A stretch of 64,000 nucleotides of DNA from an uncultured Alphaproteobacteria bacterium (lineage in GTDB: Bacteria > Pseudomonadota > Alphaproteobacteria > MPNO01 > UBA2964): assembly GCA_951812775.1 (NCBI GenBank), contig OX638326.1:1128335-1192334 (forward strand), written 5' to 3'. The notes beneath the pieces were generated by a model that was not told the origin of the DNA, searched no databases, and was given only the letters and a program-made list of their open reading frames with translations. This document shows positions 55,716 through 64,000 of the stretch, in pieces (the first letter of the stretch is position 1; each line of letters begins with the position of its first letter). The position numbers and the translations under genes are program-made.

Positions 55716-56599
55716 TTGGCAGCGGCCTCCTCGCGAATGACGTAATAAGCGGCCCCAAAAATGACCACCGCGCCAACCCATGTCCAGATGCCGGGCAGCT
55801 GACCAAACATCACATAGCCGACACCTACGGTAAACGGCATACGTAGAAAATCGAATGGCCAGACAATACGAGCGTCTGCCGTCGCTATCGCTCTGGCCAA
55901 GGCCCACTGCCCTGCCGTCGTAAAAACACCAAGCGCAACGATCCAGCCAACTGTCTCTATCGGAGGTAAACGCCAGACAAACAGCAATGGAATTGCCGCG
56001 AGCACAAGCATGACCAAATTGCCGAATACGGTGATCGTCGTCGTGCTTTCTGTCTGCGACAGCTTTTTGATAAATATGTTTGTGATGCTGTACAGCACTG
56101 CGGATGCGAGTGCTGCCAGTGCCGCGATGGTTATCGTCTCGAACCCTGGCCTCAGGATAATCAGCGTCCCGATAAATCCGACGATGCAAGCAACCCAGCT
56201 CCCAACGCGGGCCTTCTCTCCCAAGAAGAGGATCGCCGCAAGAATCATAAATAGCGGAAGTGTGAATTGCAGAGCGTAGACATCAGCAATCGGCATATTC
56301 GCCAAGGCATAATAGGTCGCCCCCATCGCCAAATAGGTGAACAGGCCTCGTAAGACAAACAGGTGCCAATTCTTGAGGGATTTTTTTCCGGTCGACCCAA
56401 TATGTTTGCAGAGAAATGGCAACAGGATGATTGTCGCGACTACAGACCGCCAAAACACGATCTCCAATGTGTTGAGGTCCGAAGAAAGCTGTTTGACCAA
56501 TCCGGCATTAATTGAATAGCCGATACCCGACAACACCATCCACGCTATGCCCCGCATGGCCGCGCTGCGACTGTCCGGATTCGTACTAATTTCCGTCAT
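55712..56599 (-). CDS. EamA/DMT family permease, array member 2
   Basis: The 295-residue EamA protein has a second-repeat ending DFLRMPFTVGVGYVMFGQLP, with WTWVGAVVIFGAAYYVI. It differs from members 3-5 more than they differ from one another. ATG 56599 overlaps the stop of member 1 (ATGA), and its stop overlaps GTG 55715 of member 3. Confidence 0.88.
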   Translation of the reverse strand: MTEISTNPDSRSAAMRGIAWMVLSGIGYSINAGLVKQLSSDLNTLEIVFWRSVVATIILLPFLCKHIGSTGKKSLKNWHLFVLRGLFTYLAMGATYYALANMPIADVYALQFTLPLFMILAAILFLGEKARVGSWVACIVGFIGTLIILRPGFETITIAALAALASAVLYSITNIFIKKLSQTESTTTITVFGNLVMLVLAAIPLLFVWRLPPIETVGWIVALGVFTTAGQWALARAIATADARIVWPFDFLRMPFTVGVGYVMFGQLPGIWTWVGAVVIFGAAYYVIREEAAAK

Positions 56600-57480
56600 G
56601 CTTTTCTTTTGCCACCGGTTTCGCGGCGCAACACGTCATAGGCACCAAGGAAGATGATTGCAGCGCCGACCCAGGTCCAGATATCTGGCAGTTCGGAAAA
56701 CATCACCCAACCCACGAGTACAGCCCAGGGCAAACGCAGAAAATTAATTGTCTGAACAATACGGGCATCCGCCTCTCGGATCGAAAATGTCAGGCAAACC
56801 ATCGCGCCCATAAACAGAAGACCCATCATCAAAATCCAGGGCACCTGTGCCCATGTCGGAGTCACCCAATTCATCGCCGCCGGGACGACCGAACACACTG
56901 CGATGATCGTATTGGAAATCATAGTGATCATAATGGGGCTTTCAGTGGACCCCAATTTCCGGATCGCAATATTCGCAGCGGCAAAAGCAAAAGCAGAGGC
57001 CAGCGCAGCAAGAGCACCCGGGTTCATCGGAATAATGCCTGGACGTACGATGATGAGCGCACCACAAAACCTGATCGCACAGGACAACCAACCCCGCAAC
57101 CCTACATATTCGCCAAGCAAAAGACCGGCGAGCAGGATTGTAAATAAAGGCACGGTAAAGAGCAGCGACTGCACGTTCGCAATATCCATCACTGAATAGG
57201 CGTAGAAAGACGCGTACATGCCCCCGAATGATAGAAATCCACGAACAAGGTAGAGCCCAGACCTCTTCTTCACGCCCGCAAATGAGCCTCGAGATAGGCG
57301 CATTGCCATTGGCAAGAGCAATACGGCGTTTATGCTGCTGAAGAAAAAGAGCAGATCAAAGACACCAAATTCAAAGGAAAGTTTGCGAACAAATCCGCTC
57401 GCCGTGGCCTGAAACCCAGTGGCCAACACCATCCAGAGTGTACCGCGAATTACCGCGCTTGATAAAACTTCTGAACTCAT
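56596..57480 (-). CDS. EamA/DMT family permease, array member 1
   Basis: This is the first gene of the array, 294 residues from ATG 57480, with the second-repeat ending NFLRLPWAVLVGWVMFSELP and WTWVGAAIIFLGAYDVLRR. The in-frame residues upstream of ATG 57480 (31 codons) do not look like an EamA start. A 117-base gap separates it from the broken DUF2336 gene. It likely holds the operon promoter in front of it, though I see no clear -35/-10 pair. Confidence 0.86.
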   Translation of the reverse strand: MSSEVLSSAVIRGTLWMVLATGFQATASGFVRKLSFEFGVFDLLFFFSSINAVLLLPMAMRLSRGSFAGVKKRSGLYLVRGFLSFGGMYASFYAYSVMDIANVQSLLFTVPLFTILLAGLLLGEYVGLRGWLSCAIRFCGALIIVRPGIIPMNPGALAALASAFAFAAANIAIRKLGSTESPIMITMISNTIIAVCSVVPAAMNWVTPTWAQVPWILMMGLLFMGAMVCLTFSIREADARIVQTINFLRLPWAVLVGWVMFSELPDIWTWVGAAIIFLGAYDVLRRETGGKRKA

Positions 57481-57597
57481 AAGGCAGGAAATCCAATCGA
57501 ATACAAACGGTGCGGCAGGCGGGTCGCTGCAGCAAAGCACATAAATTGTATCGTGATTTTGCGTCAAACACACCTTCAGGTGCGCTGATTTCCTTCC

Positions 57598-58762
57598 CTA
57601 CTCAAAGATTGAGAGTTGATAATCTATCTCATCATTGCGAAGCGGAAAATCGATGCCATCGCGAGCGTTCAAAATCTTATTGGGAGGGATAAAAGCGAGG
57701 TCGCGTTGCAGATCCATTGCAAAGCGAGCGCTAAACCCTGCCTTCCAGGCAAGGGCGACAATCGTTTTGACGCTTTTTACCCGCACCATACGCTCGACAG
57801 TGGGCATCGGTATCCCAGCCCGTAATGCCAAAGCCGCGACGACAAATTCATGATCCTTATTGTCCAAAGCAGCCGCAACAGGGTCGTCTGTCAGCTTTCC
57901 ATCATCAAACAGCCTCTTTGCCCGATAACGCGGCGCTTCGACAGCACTAGTGTCATCAACAGCATTAGTCGCAGCCGTTTCCGTTTTTACCTCCTTAGCG
58001 GCCGGGACAATGCGGGCGGTTGGCTGATCTTTACGGGTTTCAATGGCACGGTTCATGCGCGTTGCCACTTTGCTGTCTATGTCCCGGCATTCACAAAGTT
58101 TGGACAATAGCGGCGCAGCCACAAACCTCACCAAACGGACCAGTAGATTGTCGGAGAGATCACTCCACTCTACCAGGGCCGACTGAATTTCGGGGGCGGT
58201 TTCTGCTTTGTGAACAATCTTTTCGAGTACCGGTTCCGGCAGTGAAAGCGACTTGTTCTCAGCAAGACGTTTCATTGCAACCGGACAATCGTCACTAATC
58301 AGAATATCGCACAGATGCGGCGAGACCCCCTCCCGCTCTGCAATAGCGCACTTCGCCCAATCCGGTGCTCCATCCTCTATCAACTCTGTGAGATATTCCT
58401 CAGTCAGAACTGGCGAGCCCGACAGAACCGGCGCAGCCACTTCCTCGTCGGTATCACGTGCCAGTCCGACGACAATTTCGCGGGGCGCATCAGCGGGTGA
58501 TTTAAAGGCGTCAGACAAAATACGGCGAACACTCACTACTTTATCGCGCATCAGTGTCTCGAGATAAAATGACGTCAGCTTTATTCGGTGTAGAGGGATT
58601 CTCAGCGACAAGCCGCTGGACTTCTATTTCACCGTTTTCGGCAAGGAAATAGAGTACTTCTGGTGGCGTTTCCAAGTCCGCCGCGAGCGATTTTCGCGCA
58701 GAGTCGTCATCGCTTTGCAGGATACTGCCAAGTTCCTGATATTGTCTGGCTGCTGTTGCCAT
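57598..58762 (-). pseudogene. DUF2336 domain protein, frameshifted by a short GC-run deletion
   Basis: DUF2336 proteins consist of repeats like those in HEAT-type bacterial proteins. The N-terminal piece (58541-58762) ends DVILSRDTDAR and stops. In the next frame the protein goes on at once with KVVSVRRILSDAF and about 320 further codons with repeat segments such as VVGLARDTDEEVAAPVLSGS. The break is at GCGCGAT (minus strand; 58543-58549). Restoring one GC pair would read D-A-R-D-K-V with the repeat register kept. That suggests a dinucleotide slippage. The function of the family is not known to me. Confidence 0.78.
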
Positions 58763-58873
58763 GAAAACACCCCGTTATTCAAAGCAACCCCTAGCCGGAC
58801 AGCGTTAAAATTTGGTTGCTATTGCGCCAATTTTTCAATGGGGTTTTAAATATAACTTATTGATTTTATTATA

Positions 58874-59908
58874 TTATTCTGCGGCAACCGCGCCAGTGTC
58901 ACGAGGAGTCAATTCAAAGGATTCGGCGAGCAATTCGTATGATCGAAACCGTGCTTCTAATGTCGGGCAAATCGTCAAAATGATAAACTCATCGACGTCA
59001 TAAAGTTTACCGGCCGCCAACAGCCCATCCCGAACCTGCTCTCCCGTGCCCCAGAAACACCGTTGGCGATTATAGCGCCGCAACGCTTCTTCCTGCGGCG
59101 AATACTCATAGGCTTCAGCTTCCTCTATGGACGGGACCGGTCCCACACGTCCGGTGCGTTGACGGACGGAAGAAAGGTCGCGGCATTTCATCAACTGCTC
59201 AGCTTCCTCTTCAGTATCCGCGGCCATTGCGAAGACGCCGATATTAACAACCGGTTCCGGCCAGGCTTCCGATGGTCGGTAGTTTTCGCGATAGGCGGCA
59301 ACCGCCTGCGGTCCACCTTCAGCGACAATAAAATGCGCGAAAGAAAACGGCACACCAAAATAAGCTGCCAGCGATGCGCTTTGATCACTTGATCCTAGCA
59401 TCCAGACATCAGGAACAGTGGGGCCAGCGGGCTGAGCGCGAACGTTGGTAAACGGATGATCTTCTGGAAGATTGCCCGCGAGATATCCCATCATATCCCG
59501 AACCTGCATGGGATAATGCTCCGCCCCCAGTGCACCGGGGCCGGTCTGAAGGGCCTGATCGGTGATCTGATCGCTGCCCGGCGCCCGACCAATACCGAGG
59601 TCGATGCGACCAGGATACAGCGTTTCAATGGTCCGAAACGCTTCGGCAATTTTTAGCGGGCTATAATGGCTAAGCATAATACCACCTGAGCCGACGCGGA
59701 TTCCCTGGGTCCGGCCTGCGACTTGCGGAATCATAATTTCCGGTGCGGCCCCGGCGAGCCCCATACTGCTATGATGTTCTGCGAGCCAATAGCGATGATA
59801 GCCAAGTCGGTCCACATGTTCGGCAAGCGCCAGCGTATCAGCCACGGCGTCTGCCGGTGTTGCCCCACTTCGAACAGGAGATTGATCAAGAACACTGAGT
59901 AAAGTCAT
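58874..59908 (-). CDS. LLM class flavin-dependent oxidoreductase (MsnO8 type)
   Basis: This is a luciferase-like FMN-dependent monooxygenase or reductase, 344 residues. The family start LSVLDQSPVRSG, the YWLAEHH motif, the VGSGGIMLSHYSPLKIAEAF segment and GRIDLGIGRAPG are present. Members oxygenate or desulfonate small substrates. It lies 77 bases from the divergent MFS gene, so both may share a regulatory region. Substrate unknown. Confidence 0.9.
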   Translation of the reverse strand: MTLLSVLDQSPVRSGATPADAVADTLALAEHVDRLGYHRYWLAEHHSSMGLAGAAPEIMIPQVAGRTQGIRVGSGGIMLSHYSPLKIAEAFRTIETLYPGRIDLGIGRAPGSDQITDQALQTGPGALGAEHYPMQVRDMMGYLAGNLPEDHPFTNVRAQPAGPTVPDVWMLGSSDQSASLAAYFGVPFSFAHFIVAEGGPQAVAAYRENYRPSEAWPEPVVNIGVFAMAADTEEEAEQLMKCRDLSSVRQRTGRVGPVPSIEEAEAYEYSPQEEALRRYNRQRCFWGTGEQVRDGLLAAGKLYDVDEFIILTICPTLEARFRSYELLAESFELTPRDTGAVAAE

Positions 59909-59987
59909 AAACGCACTTTAAACATAGTTGTATAGGAATGCACCGGATTGCCTTGGCGTGGTTCAATGGGCCGCATAGAGTACGTTG

Positions 59988-61436
59988 ATGTCCACTCCTC
60001 AAACTAACCCCACGAACGACGATTCTGACGACGAGAAGAACCAACAATCGAGTTGGATGGATCTCCTGCGTGGCAGCCTAGGTCCCTATACGATCCTGCT
60101 CAATCTCGGCATTGCACTTCACGCAATCGACATATTTGTCATCACGACGATTATGCCGACAGTCGTCTCCGATATTGGTGGCATCTCCTTTTATGCCTGG
60201 ACGTCGATGCTCTACATGGTCGGTACAATTGTCGGCTCCGCGGCGGGAGGCCACGTCCGATCCCGGCTCGGAACGCGACGTGGTTATGTCTGGGGAGGGT
60301 TGATCCTATTAGTGGGCACTATTGCCTGCGCGATTCCGCCAGATATGGGCACGCTTATAGCCGGGCGCGTTGTAAAAGGTATTGGTGGCGGACTCGTGAT
60401 CGCTCAATCAATGGCGCTTATTAGCGATCTGTATACACCCTCTATAAGGACCAGAATTCTAGCGACGATATCTACCACGTGGACTGTCGCTTCCCTGTTT
60501 GGACCCGGCATCGGCGGAGTCTTCGCCGAGCTTGAATACTGGCGAGGCGCTTTCTGGGCACAGGCGCCATTTGTCATCGCGTTTGTCGTTATGTCTTGGC
60601 GGCTAATTCCAGAAAAATCTAGCTCTGAGCCGCATCGCCCGCTGCCGTGGAGACGGCTCCTGCTACTCGCCGCGGGCGTCCTCGCTGTCGGCCTAACCAG
60701 TCAATTCAAGACACATCTCTCAAGTGCTGGATTAATTGGTCTTGCGATATTGCTTGTTTGGTGGACGTTCCGCCGCGATGAAGCTTCCGACACGAAACTG
60801 TTTCCGAGCAAGGCGTTATCCCTTTTTGCTCCCGTAGGGCTGGCTTATTGGTCCTATTTCCTGATCTCAATTACCTATACGACGCTATTGATATTCGCGC
60901 CGCTTTTTCTGCAGGAGTTGCACGATGTTACGCCTTTGATGCTCGGATATCTGTCTTTGGTGTTTTCTACAGGATGGACAATCGGTTCCATCGCTGTCGC
61001 GGGGCTATCGGGAATGCGGGATCGCATTGGATCAGTCGTAGGCATGGTATTCGCCGCTGTGACAACGGTTGCTTTTACCTTCTCCATCCTCTCAGGAACC
61101 ATCGTCATGATTACCGTCTGGATCACGCTCGTTGGCTTCGGTATCGGAATCACAAACGTCCTGATGACAAATTATGGCATGGGCGTCGCGCGTGAAGGCG
61201 AGGAGGGGATCACAGCTGCGGCAATGCCAACGATAAGAGCGCTCGGCGTCGCCTTTGGCGCCGCTGCGGCTGGTCTGGTCGCAAATATGGCAGGGTTAGA
61301 CGAAGGCACATCCAGGGAAACAATCTATCGCGTCGCCGCCTGGGTACTTGGTTTTACTGCTCTTATCCCCGCCCTTGCCGCACTTGTCTGCTACAGAGCA
61401 GTCAGTTGGGGTTGGCAATTCCGAACAGGGCGCTAG
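59988..61436 (+). CDS. MFS transporter, 14-TM DHA2-like
   Basis: The 482-residue membrane protein has an MFS motif region SAAGGHVRSRLGTRRGYVW and motif C-like GPGIGGVFAELEYWRGAFW, with about 14 hydrophobic segments; such proteins commonly export drugs. A cytosolic, acidic N-terminal tail (NDDSDDEKNQQ) precedes the first helix. ATG 59988 is preferred to the TTG directly before it. It is upstream of, and on the same strand as, the DUF1932 dehydrogenase, 56 bases away. Confidence 0.88.
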   Translation: MSTPQTNPTNDDSDDEKNQQSSWMDLLRGSLGPYTILLNLGIALHAIDIFVITTIMPTVVSDIGGISFYAWTSMLYMVGTIVGSAAGGHVRSRLGTRRGYVWGGLILLVGTIACAIPPDMGTLIAGRVVKGIGGGLVIAQSMALISDLYTPSIRTRILATISTTWTVASLFGPGIGGVFAELEYWRGAFWAQAPFVIAFVVMSWRLIPEKSSSEPHRPLPWRRLLLLAAGVLAVGLTSQFKTHLSSAGLIGLAILLVWWTFRRDEASDTKLFPSKALSLFAPVGLAYWSYFLISITYTTLLIFAPLFLQELHDVTPLMLGYLSLVFSTGWTIGSIAVAGLSGMRDRIGSVVGMVFAAVTTVAFTFSILSGTIVMITVWITLVGFGIGITNVLMTNYGMGVAREGEEGITAAAMPTIRALGVAFGAAAAGLVANMAGLDEGTSRETIYRVAAWVLGFTALIPALAALVCYRAVSWGWQFRTGR

Positions 61437-61492
61437 CGTCTCTTTGATTTCAGTCTTAGAATTTTAAAAATCGTTTAGATGAGGATTTGACC

Positions 61493-62389
61493 ATGACGAT
61501 TAAGACCGTCGCAATTTTGAGCCCAGGCGAGATGGGTGCCGCCACCGGCAAAGCATTTCAGGAACACGGCTTCGATATCATCACCGCCCTTGAAGGCCGC
61601 AGCGAAACGTCTCGTGAGCGCGCTACAGCCGCAGGGTTTAGAGATTGCGGTTCAATTGCATCGGTGCTGGCAGAGGCTGATATTGTTTTCTCAATCCTGC
61701 CACCTGGAGACGCTTTAGCTCAGGCCAAACGCGTTGCGGCCGCCATGACGAAAACCGGTCACACGCCACCCTATTTCGATTGCAACGCGGTATCCCCGGA
61801 AACAGCCGCGCAAATCGGCACCGTCATCGAAACCGCCAGTGCCGCTTATATCGACGGTGGCATCGTCGGCAATCCGCCCGGTGCCGCGGTCCCAACAAGA
61901 TTTTATGTCAGTGGCAGCGGCGCCGAACAGATGAACATATTCGATGGCAAAGGCGTCGATATCAAGCAATGCGGCCCGGAAGCTGGCAAGGCCTCCGCTG
62001 TGAAGATGTGTTATGCGGGTATTACAAAAGGCACCAGTGCACTCCATGCAGCAATGCTTATGGCGGCGGAAAAACTTGGCATAGCGGATGACCTCCATGA
62101 CGAGCTCTCCTATAGCCAGGGGGCTATGTATAAACGCATGGAGAACCTTACGCCCGCCCTGCCCGCCGTTTCCGATCGCTATATCGGTGAGATGGAAGAG
62201 ATTGCAAAGACCATGAATGCCGTCGACATGCCAAGCGGGTTTCACGACGGGTCTGCGGCACTTTATGGGCTGATGACCAAATCGCCCTACGCTTCTGAAA
62301 TTCGCGAAACCGTCGATAAAAGCAGGACCATGCGTCAAACCGTTGAAGGCTGTGCTGCTGTTGTCGGCAAAAAAGACGCTGCCGGATAA
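61493..62389 (+). CDS. NAD(P)-dependent oxidoreductase, 6-phosphogluconate dehydrogenase-like with DUF1932
   Basis: This 298-residue dehydrogenase has a Rossmann start (VAILSPGEMGAATGKAFQ), the DIVFSILPPGDAL loop and a C-terminal DUF1932 helical domain (KGTSALHAAMLMAAEKLG). Such enzymes oxidise hydroxy acids. GAGGA lies seven bases before ATG 61493. Its last 55 bases overlap the antisense DUF123 gene. The exact substrate is unknown. Confidence 0.87.
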   Translation: MTIKTVAILSPGEMGAATGKAFQEHGFDIITALEGRSETSRERATAAGFRDCGSIASVLAEADIVFSILPPGDALAQAKRVAAAMTKTGHTPPYFDCNAVSPETAAQIGTVIETASAAYIDGGIVGNPPGAAVPTRFYVSGSGAEQMNIFDGKGVDIKQCGPEAGKASAVKMCYAGITKGTSALHAAMLMAAEKLGIADDLHDELSYSQGAMYKRMENLTPALPAVSDRYIGEMEEIAKTMNAVDMPSGFHDGSAALYGLMTKSPYASEIRETVDKSRTMRQTVEGCAAVVGKKDAAG

Positions 62390-62823
62390 ATTTCTTCTTT
62401 GATTTCCACTGCAAGCGCTTCCAGGACCTCCACGCCGCCTCCGTGGACCGCCAGGAAGTGCGCGGGACAGGATTTGCAGTCACTGCTGCCAAAGCCCGGG
62501 ACCGGCACGGACAAATTTGCCATTTTTCTCCCGAGGTCACACAAATTGCATTCCCGACCGTCAACCACTGGCAATATCCCAACCACCTTACCTGCCAGCG
62601 TGATGTGATCGACATGCCAATGTATTTTCTTGTCTGACCGGACATGCCGCTTCAAACGTGAAGCCAAACCACCTGGCCCACGCGCACTTCCAAAATAGAG
62701 ATAGTGACCTGCAGCAAGAGAGATTTCACCAAGCGAGCCAACGGAACCGGTATATATCTTGTCCAGTTCAATCAGAAGGACGTACGCCCCAGGCTGTTTT
62801 AGAATCTTATTCTCTTGCATCAT
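62335..62823 (-). CDS. DUF123 (GIY-YIG-like) protein
   Basis: The 162-residue protein has DUF123 motifs: AGHYLYFGSARGPGGLASRL, a conserved RHVRSDKKIHWHVDH and the Cys pairs ECNLC and SSDCKSC. The family is suspected of nucleic-acid cleavage by similarity to GIY-YIG nucleases but is uncharacterised here. Its 3' end overlaps the end of the oxidoreductase gene by 55 bases. It is 28 bases from the divergent metallopeptidase gene. Confidence 0.83.
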   Translation of the reverse strand: MMQENKILKQPGAYVLLIELDKIYTGSVGSLGEISLAAGHYLYFGSARGPGGLASRLKRHVRSDKKIHWHVDHITLAGKVVGILPVVDGRECNLCDLGRKMANLSVPVPGFGSSDCKSCPAHFLAVHGGGVEVLEALAVEIKEEIYPAASFLPTTAAQPSTV

Positions 62824-62851
62824 GCGGCATTGATCAGCGGTCAGAGTTCAG

Positions 62852-63601
62852 ATGTCACAAAGCCTAACGGAAAACCGTACGACGGTAACCTTACCCAGCG
62901 GCAGGTCAGCTATCGTCAACATTAGGCGAAGTCCCCGGTCGCGTCGCATAACGTTGCGGATAGCGCCAGGTACGGCTCAGCCCGAACTCGTTCTGCCAAG
63001 AGGACTTTCAGAAAAAAAAGGGATCAGCTTTCTCCATGATAAGGTGGACTGGCTTGAAGAGCGTCTATCGAAATACCCCGCCCCGGTCCCTTTCAACGAG
63101 GGCGAGGTTGTTCCATTTCTCGGAGACCTTTTAACAATCCATCACGTCGATGCCCGGCGAGCTGATGTTCGCAAAGAACAAGACAGACTCGTTGTCGCCG
63201 CACCAAAGCCTCGTATATCGAATGCGGTTCGGGATTGGTACAAGCGCGAAGCTGGCTGTGAAATTACAGTCCTGGCAAAACAAAAATCAGCGATGTTCGA
63301 TAGACCTTATGGCCGACTGACCATCCGCGACACCAAGAGCCAGTGGGGGAGTTGCTCCGCAAAAGGCGATCTAAATTTCTCGTGGCGTGTCGTAATGGCA
63401 CCGGGCTATGTGCTCGATTATCTGGTCGCGCATGAGATCGCTCATCTTGCTGAAATGAACCATTCGATGAGGTTCTGGAATATTGTCGAAAATCTATCGG
63501 ATGATTTTGAAAGAGGCCGCAACTGGCTCCGCCTGAACGGGCACGAACTTCATCGCTATGGCGTGGAATCACCCGCTGCGGAAAGCCTGGAATCGGAATA
63601 G
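62852..63601 (+). CDS. YgjP-type (DUF45) zinc metallopeptidase
   Basis: The 249-residue protein has the Zn site HEIAHLAEMNHSMRFWNIV and the upstream KSQWGSCSAKGDLNFSWR that marks DUF45/YgjP-like gluzincins (M48-related). Such proteins are cytosolic with no known targets. It overlaps the convergent partial EamA gene by 46 bases. Confidence 0.88.
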   Translation: MSQSLTENRTTVTLPSGRSAIVNIRRSPRSRRITLRIAPGTAQPELVLPRGLSEKKGISFLHDKVDWLEERLSKYPAPVPFNEGEVVPFLGDLLTIHHVDARRADVRKEQDRLVVAAPKPRISNAVRDWYKREAGCEITVLAKQKSAMFDRPYGRLTIRDTKSQWGSCSAKGDLNFSWRVVMAPGYVLDYLVAHEIAHLAEMNHSMRFWNIVENLSDDFERGRNWLRLNGHELHRYGVESPAAESLESE

Positions 63602-64000
63602 GTGTTGTAAAACACCGCCATAAAGATCACGACAGCGCCGATGCCCACCCAGATTTCGGGGATCTGATTGAAGAAAAAGTAGCCGATTAAGCTCGCCCAA
63701 ATCACCTTTGTAAAATCCGCCGACAAGACCAGCGTCGCGTCAGCATGCCGGAAAGCTTCTGTCAGAGCGAGTTGGGAAATCGTTCCAAATATTGCAATGA
63801 GGGCCATCCATATCATTTGCTCCAATGTCGGCCATTGCCAGACAAATAGCGCGAACAGAAAAGCGATTGGAGCCTGTAGTAGGCTGGCATAGAGGGCAAC
63901 AGTAACGGAGCTATCTGTTCGCGTTAAGACCTTGATGACCACCAGGGCCACTGCCCACAACATGTTAGACATCAGCACCATAAGGGCGCCAAGAGAAACA
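63556..64000 (-). CDS. EamA/DMT family permease, copy 8, 5'-truncated by the window edge
   Basis: The C-terminal 147 or so residues of an EamA permease are present, with the second-repeat pattern LTEAFRHADATLVLSADF and the ending GIGAVVIFMAVFYNTYSD. The start lies beyond base 64000. It overlaps the end of the metallopeptidase gene. This copy is divergent from the array members, with Lys in place of the usual Arg of the FLR motif (DFTKVIW). Confidence 0.83.
   Translation of the reverse strand, partial: VSLGALMVLMSNMLWAVALVVIKVLTRTDSSVTVALYASLLQAPIAFLFALFVWQWPTLEQMIWMALIAIFGTISQLALTEAFRHADATLVLSADFTKVIWASLIGYFFFNQIPEIWVGIGAVVIFMAVFYNTYSDSRLSAAGDSTP

Noticed and set aside
54852..56189. A 445-codon reading for EamA array member 3
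   Set aside because: The N-terminal 158 codons are an out-of-frame shadow of member 2. GTG 55715 in a GTGA overlap is the true start.

Overview
The window looks like a chromosomal segment of an alphaproteobacterium, probably Rhodospirillales-like. This rests on the housekeeping order (histone-deacetylase family gene, xseB, ispA, dxs, tlyA, rlmD next to fabI-aroC), an alpha-type SoeABC sulfite dehydrogenase, a tripartite tricarboxylate transporter, and large UbiD, TauD and EamA families. I assigned no species. I saw no rRNA, tRNA, CRISPR array, IS transposase or phage gene, and no gene-free stretch exceeds about 250 bases.

Layout. 1-7651 is core metabolism: the end of fabI, aroC, then a minus-strand run HDAC-xseB-ispA-dxs-tlyA-rlmD. 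7842-12542 is an RND efflux pair. 12551-18183 is a sulfur module: a persulfide-dioxygenase-like MBL protein divergent from soeABC. 18193-19673 holds two wrecked genes. 19887-23949 is a small catabolic operon (UbiD decarboxylase, MarR regulator, bicupin, DapA-like aldolase). 26484-31671 has four TauD-like dioxygenases, a PhyH-like dioxygenase and an alpha/beta hydrolase, followed by tctC-tctA-tctB (31896-35067). 35102-42725 has a flavoprotein, another 2OG/Fe(II) oxygenase, a TIM-barrel isomerase-like protein, a second UbiD, a broken acyl-CoA ligase and a methyltransferase; a TPP enzyme and an MFS transporter follow. 45660-48917 is mostly hypothetical. 48914-57480 holds a third UbiD and seven EamA permeases, five of them in one stop-start-coupled array ending in a glutathione S-transferase. 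The rest has a broken DUF2336 gene, a luciferase-like oxidoreductase, an MFS pump, a DUF1932 dehydrogenase, a DUF123 protein, a YgjP-type metallopeptidase and an eighth, partial EamA gene.

Together the accessory genes suggest import of carboxylates or sulfonates (TctCAB), oxygenative cleavage (TauD/PhyH/IPNS-like), non-oxidative decarboxylation (three UbiDs), CoA activation, and disposal of released sulfite through SoeABC. The substrates cannot be read from sequence.

The most striking property is the number of damaged genes: seven in 64 kb. Two carry single in-frame TAA codons (tlyA and the gene at 47631), three are frameshifted or carry internal deletions (lpxR-like, acyl-CoA ligase, DUF2336), and two are truncated (aminotransferase, SIMPL). 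Several look very recent, because reading frame, homology and start-stop overlap with the next gene persist past the lesion. This fits a lineage in early genome erosion, or an assembly with uncorrected errors; raw reads would tell them apart.
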